Below, piece by piece: positions 63,874-64,000 of a stretch of DNA of 64,000 nt (position 1 is its first letter; each line of letters begins with the position of its first letter). The notes under the pieces were generated by a model, which did not search any database, was not told where the DNA came from, and was given only the letters and a program-made list of their open reading frames with translations. Both the position numbers and the translations under genes were made by a program. The stretch lies in contig NZ_AZUR01000001.1 in the NCBI RefSeq assembly GCF_000527175.1, positions 248,001 to 312,000 of the forward strand, written 5' to 3'. The DNA is from Pseudogulbenkiania sp. MAI-1 (GTDB lineage Bacteria; Pseudomonadota; Gammaproteobacteria; Burkholderiales; Chromobacteriaceae).

Positions 63874-64000
63874 GCGGTGACTCCTTGCAGAGAGGGTGAG
63901 GCGTGGGGAAAACCGGGCAGCACCAGGGCCAGGCCGATGCGGCCGGCGGCGTGTTGCAGATGGTCGAACATCGCCGCCTGCGCGGCGGCGGGGTCTTGGC
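63870..64000 (-). CDS. Partial gene, C-terminal 42 residues of an unknown protein
   Basis: The minus strand is open from the window edge to a TGA at 63872-63870 that overlaps the ATG of the solute-binding protein gene (ATGA). The 42 visible residues include AAMFDHLQHAAGRIG, LALVLPGF and PHASPSLQGVTA. Start and family lie outside the window. The 4-nt overlap, a common operon pattern here, and the open frame support a real gene, probably the first visible member of the ABC-xdh run. Confidence 0.5.
   Translation of the reverse strand, partial: QDPAAAQAAMFDHLQHAAGRIGLALVLPGFPHASPSLQGVTA

Overview
The window is chromosomal DNA of a very GC-rich Gram-negative bacterium. A 59-residue DUF3460 protein (a betaproteobacterial family), a DciA-like gene divergent from secA, a tol-pal cluster followed by purine genes, and short intergenic palindromes with TTCG loops all point to Betaproteobacteria, probably the Neisseriales/Chromobacteriaceae side. 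The genus cannot be fixed by eye. No rRNA, tRNA, CRISPR array, prophage or replication origin was seen. Genes are dense on both strands and most are housekeeping.

Layout. 1-13.5 kb: partial yceH, tlyA, a small membrane protein, a puuA-type glutamine synthetase, a response regulator-TPR protein next to uvrD, an isopenicillin-N-synthase-like oxygenase, cysE, rng-maf, and a LysR regulator divergent from a PhyH-type dioxygenase. 13.5-28 kb: a secreted subtilase with its own promoter, a HAD phosphatase, proA, prpE, a SiaC-like protein, a DUF3422 membrane protein, dciA-like and secA, and a chemoreceptor whose upstream region is interrupted by an intact IS630-family element. 28.8-34.5 kb: bdhA, then a gluconate module (TRAP transporter genes plus gntK, divergent from gntR, with two LacI-type operators); this module looks less GC-rich than its neighbours. 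34.7-46 kb: a bestrophin-like channel, aspA with a HypT-like LysR gene, a lipoprotein, a diguanylate cyclase, DUF3460, an O-methyltransferase, and tolR-tolA-tolB-pal-cpoB with no tolQ in front. 46-56 kb: purE-purK-purC, rimJ, a lysophospholipase-like hydrolase, a MASE1-PAS sensor with no output domain, and fadH behind a strong promoter that carries a palindromic operator. 55.8-64 kb: a minus-strand run of amino-acid ABC transporter genes followed by xanthine dehydrogenase xdhA-xdhB-xdhC and a small membrane protein, with the end of one more gene cut by the window edge.

The least explained DNA is intergenic: a 141-bp near-palindrome flush against the rng stop codon, a nested three-tier palindrome between cpoB and purE, a dispersed repeat (core CACCCATCCTAC) present three times, one copy of which forms the C-terminus of xdhC, and an 11-bp G-rich tandem repeat before the bestrophin gene. 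I did not find a clearly new multi-gene system. The most interesting leads are these repeats, the missing tolQ, the sensor without an output domain, and the gluconate TRAP module.
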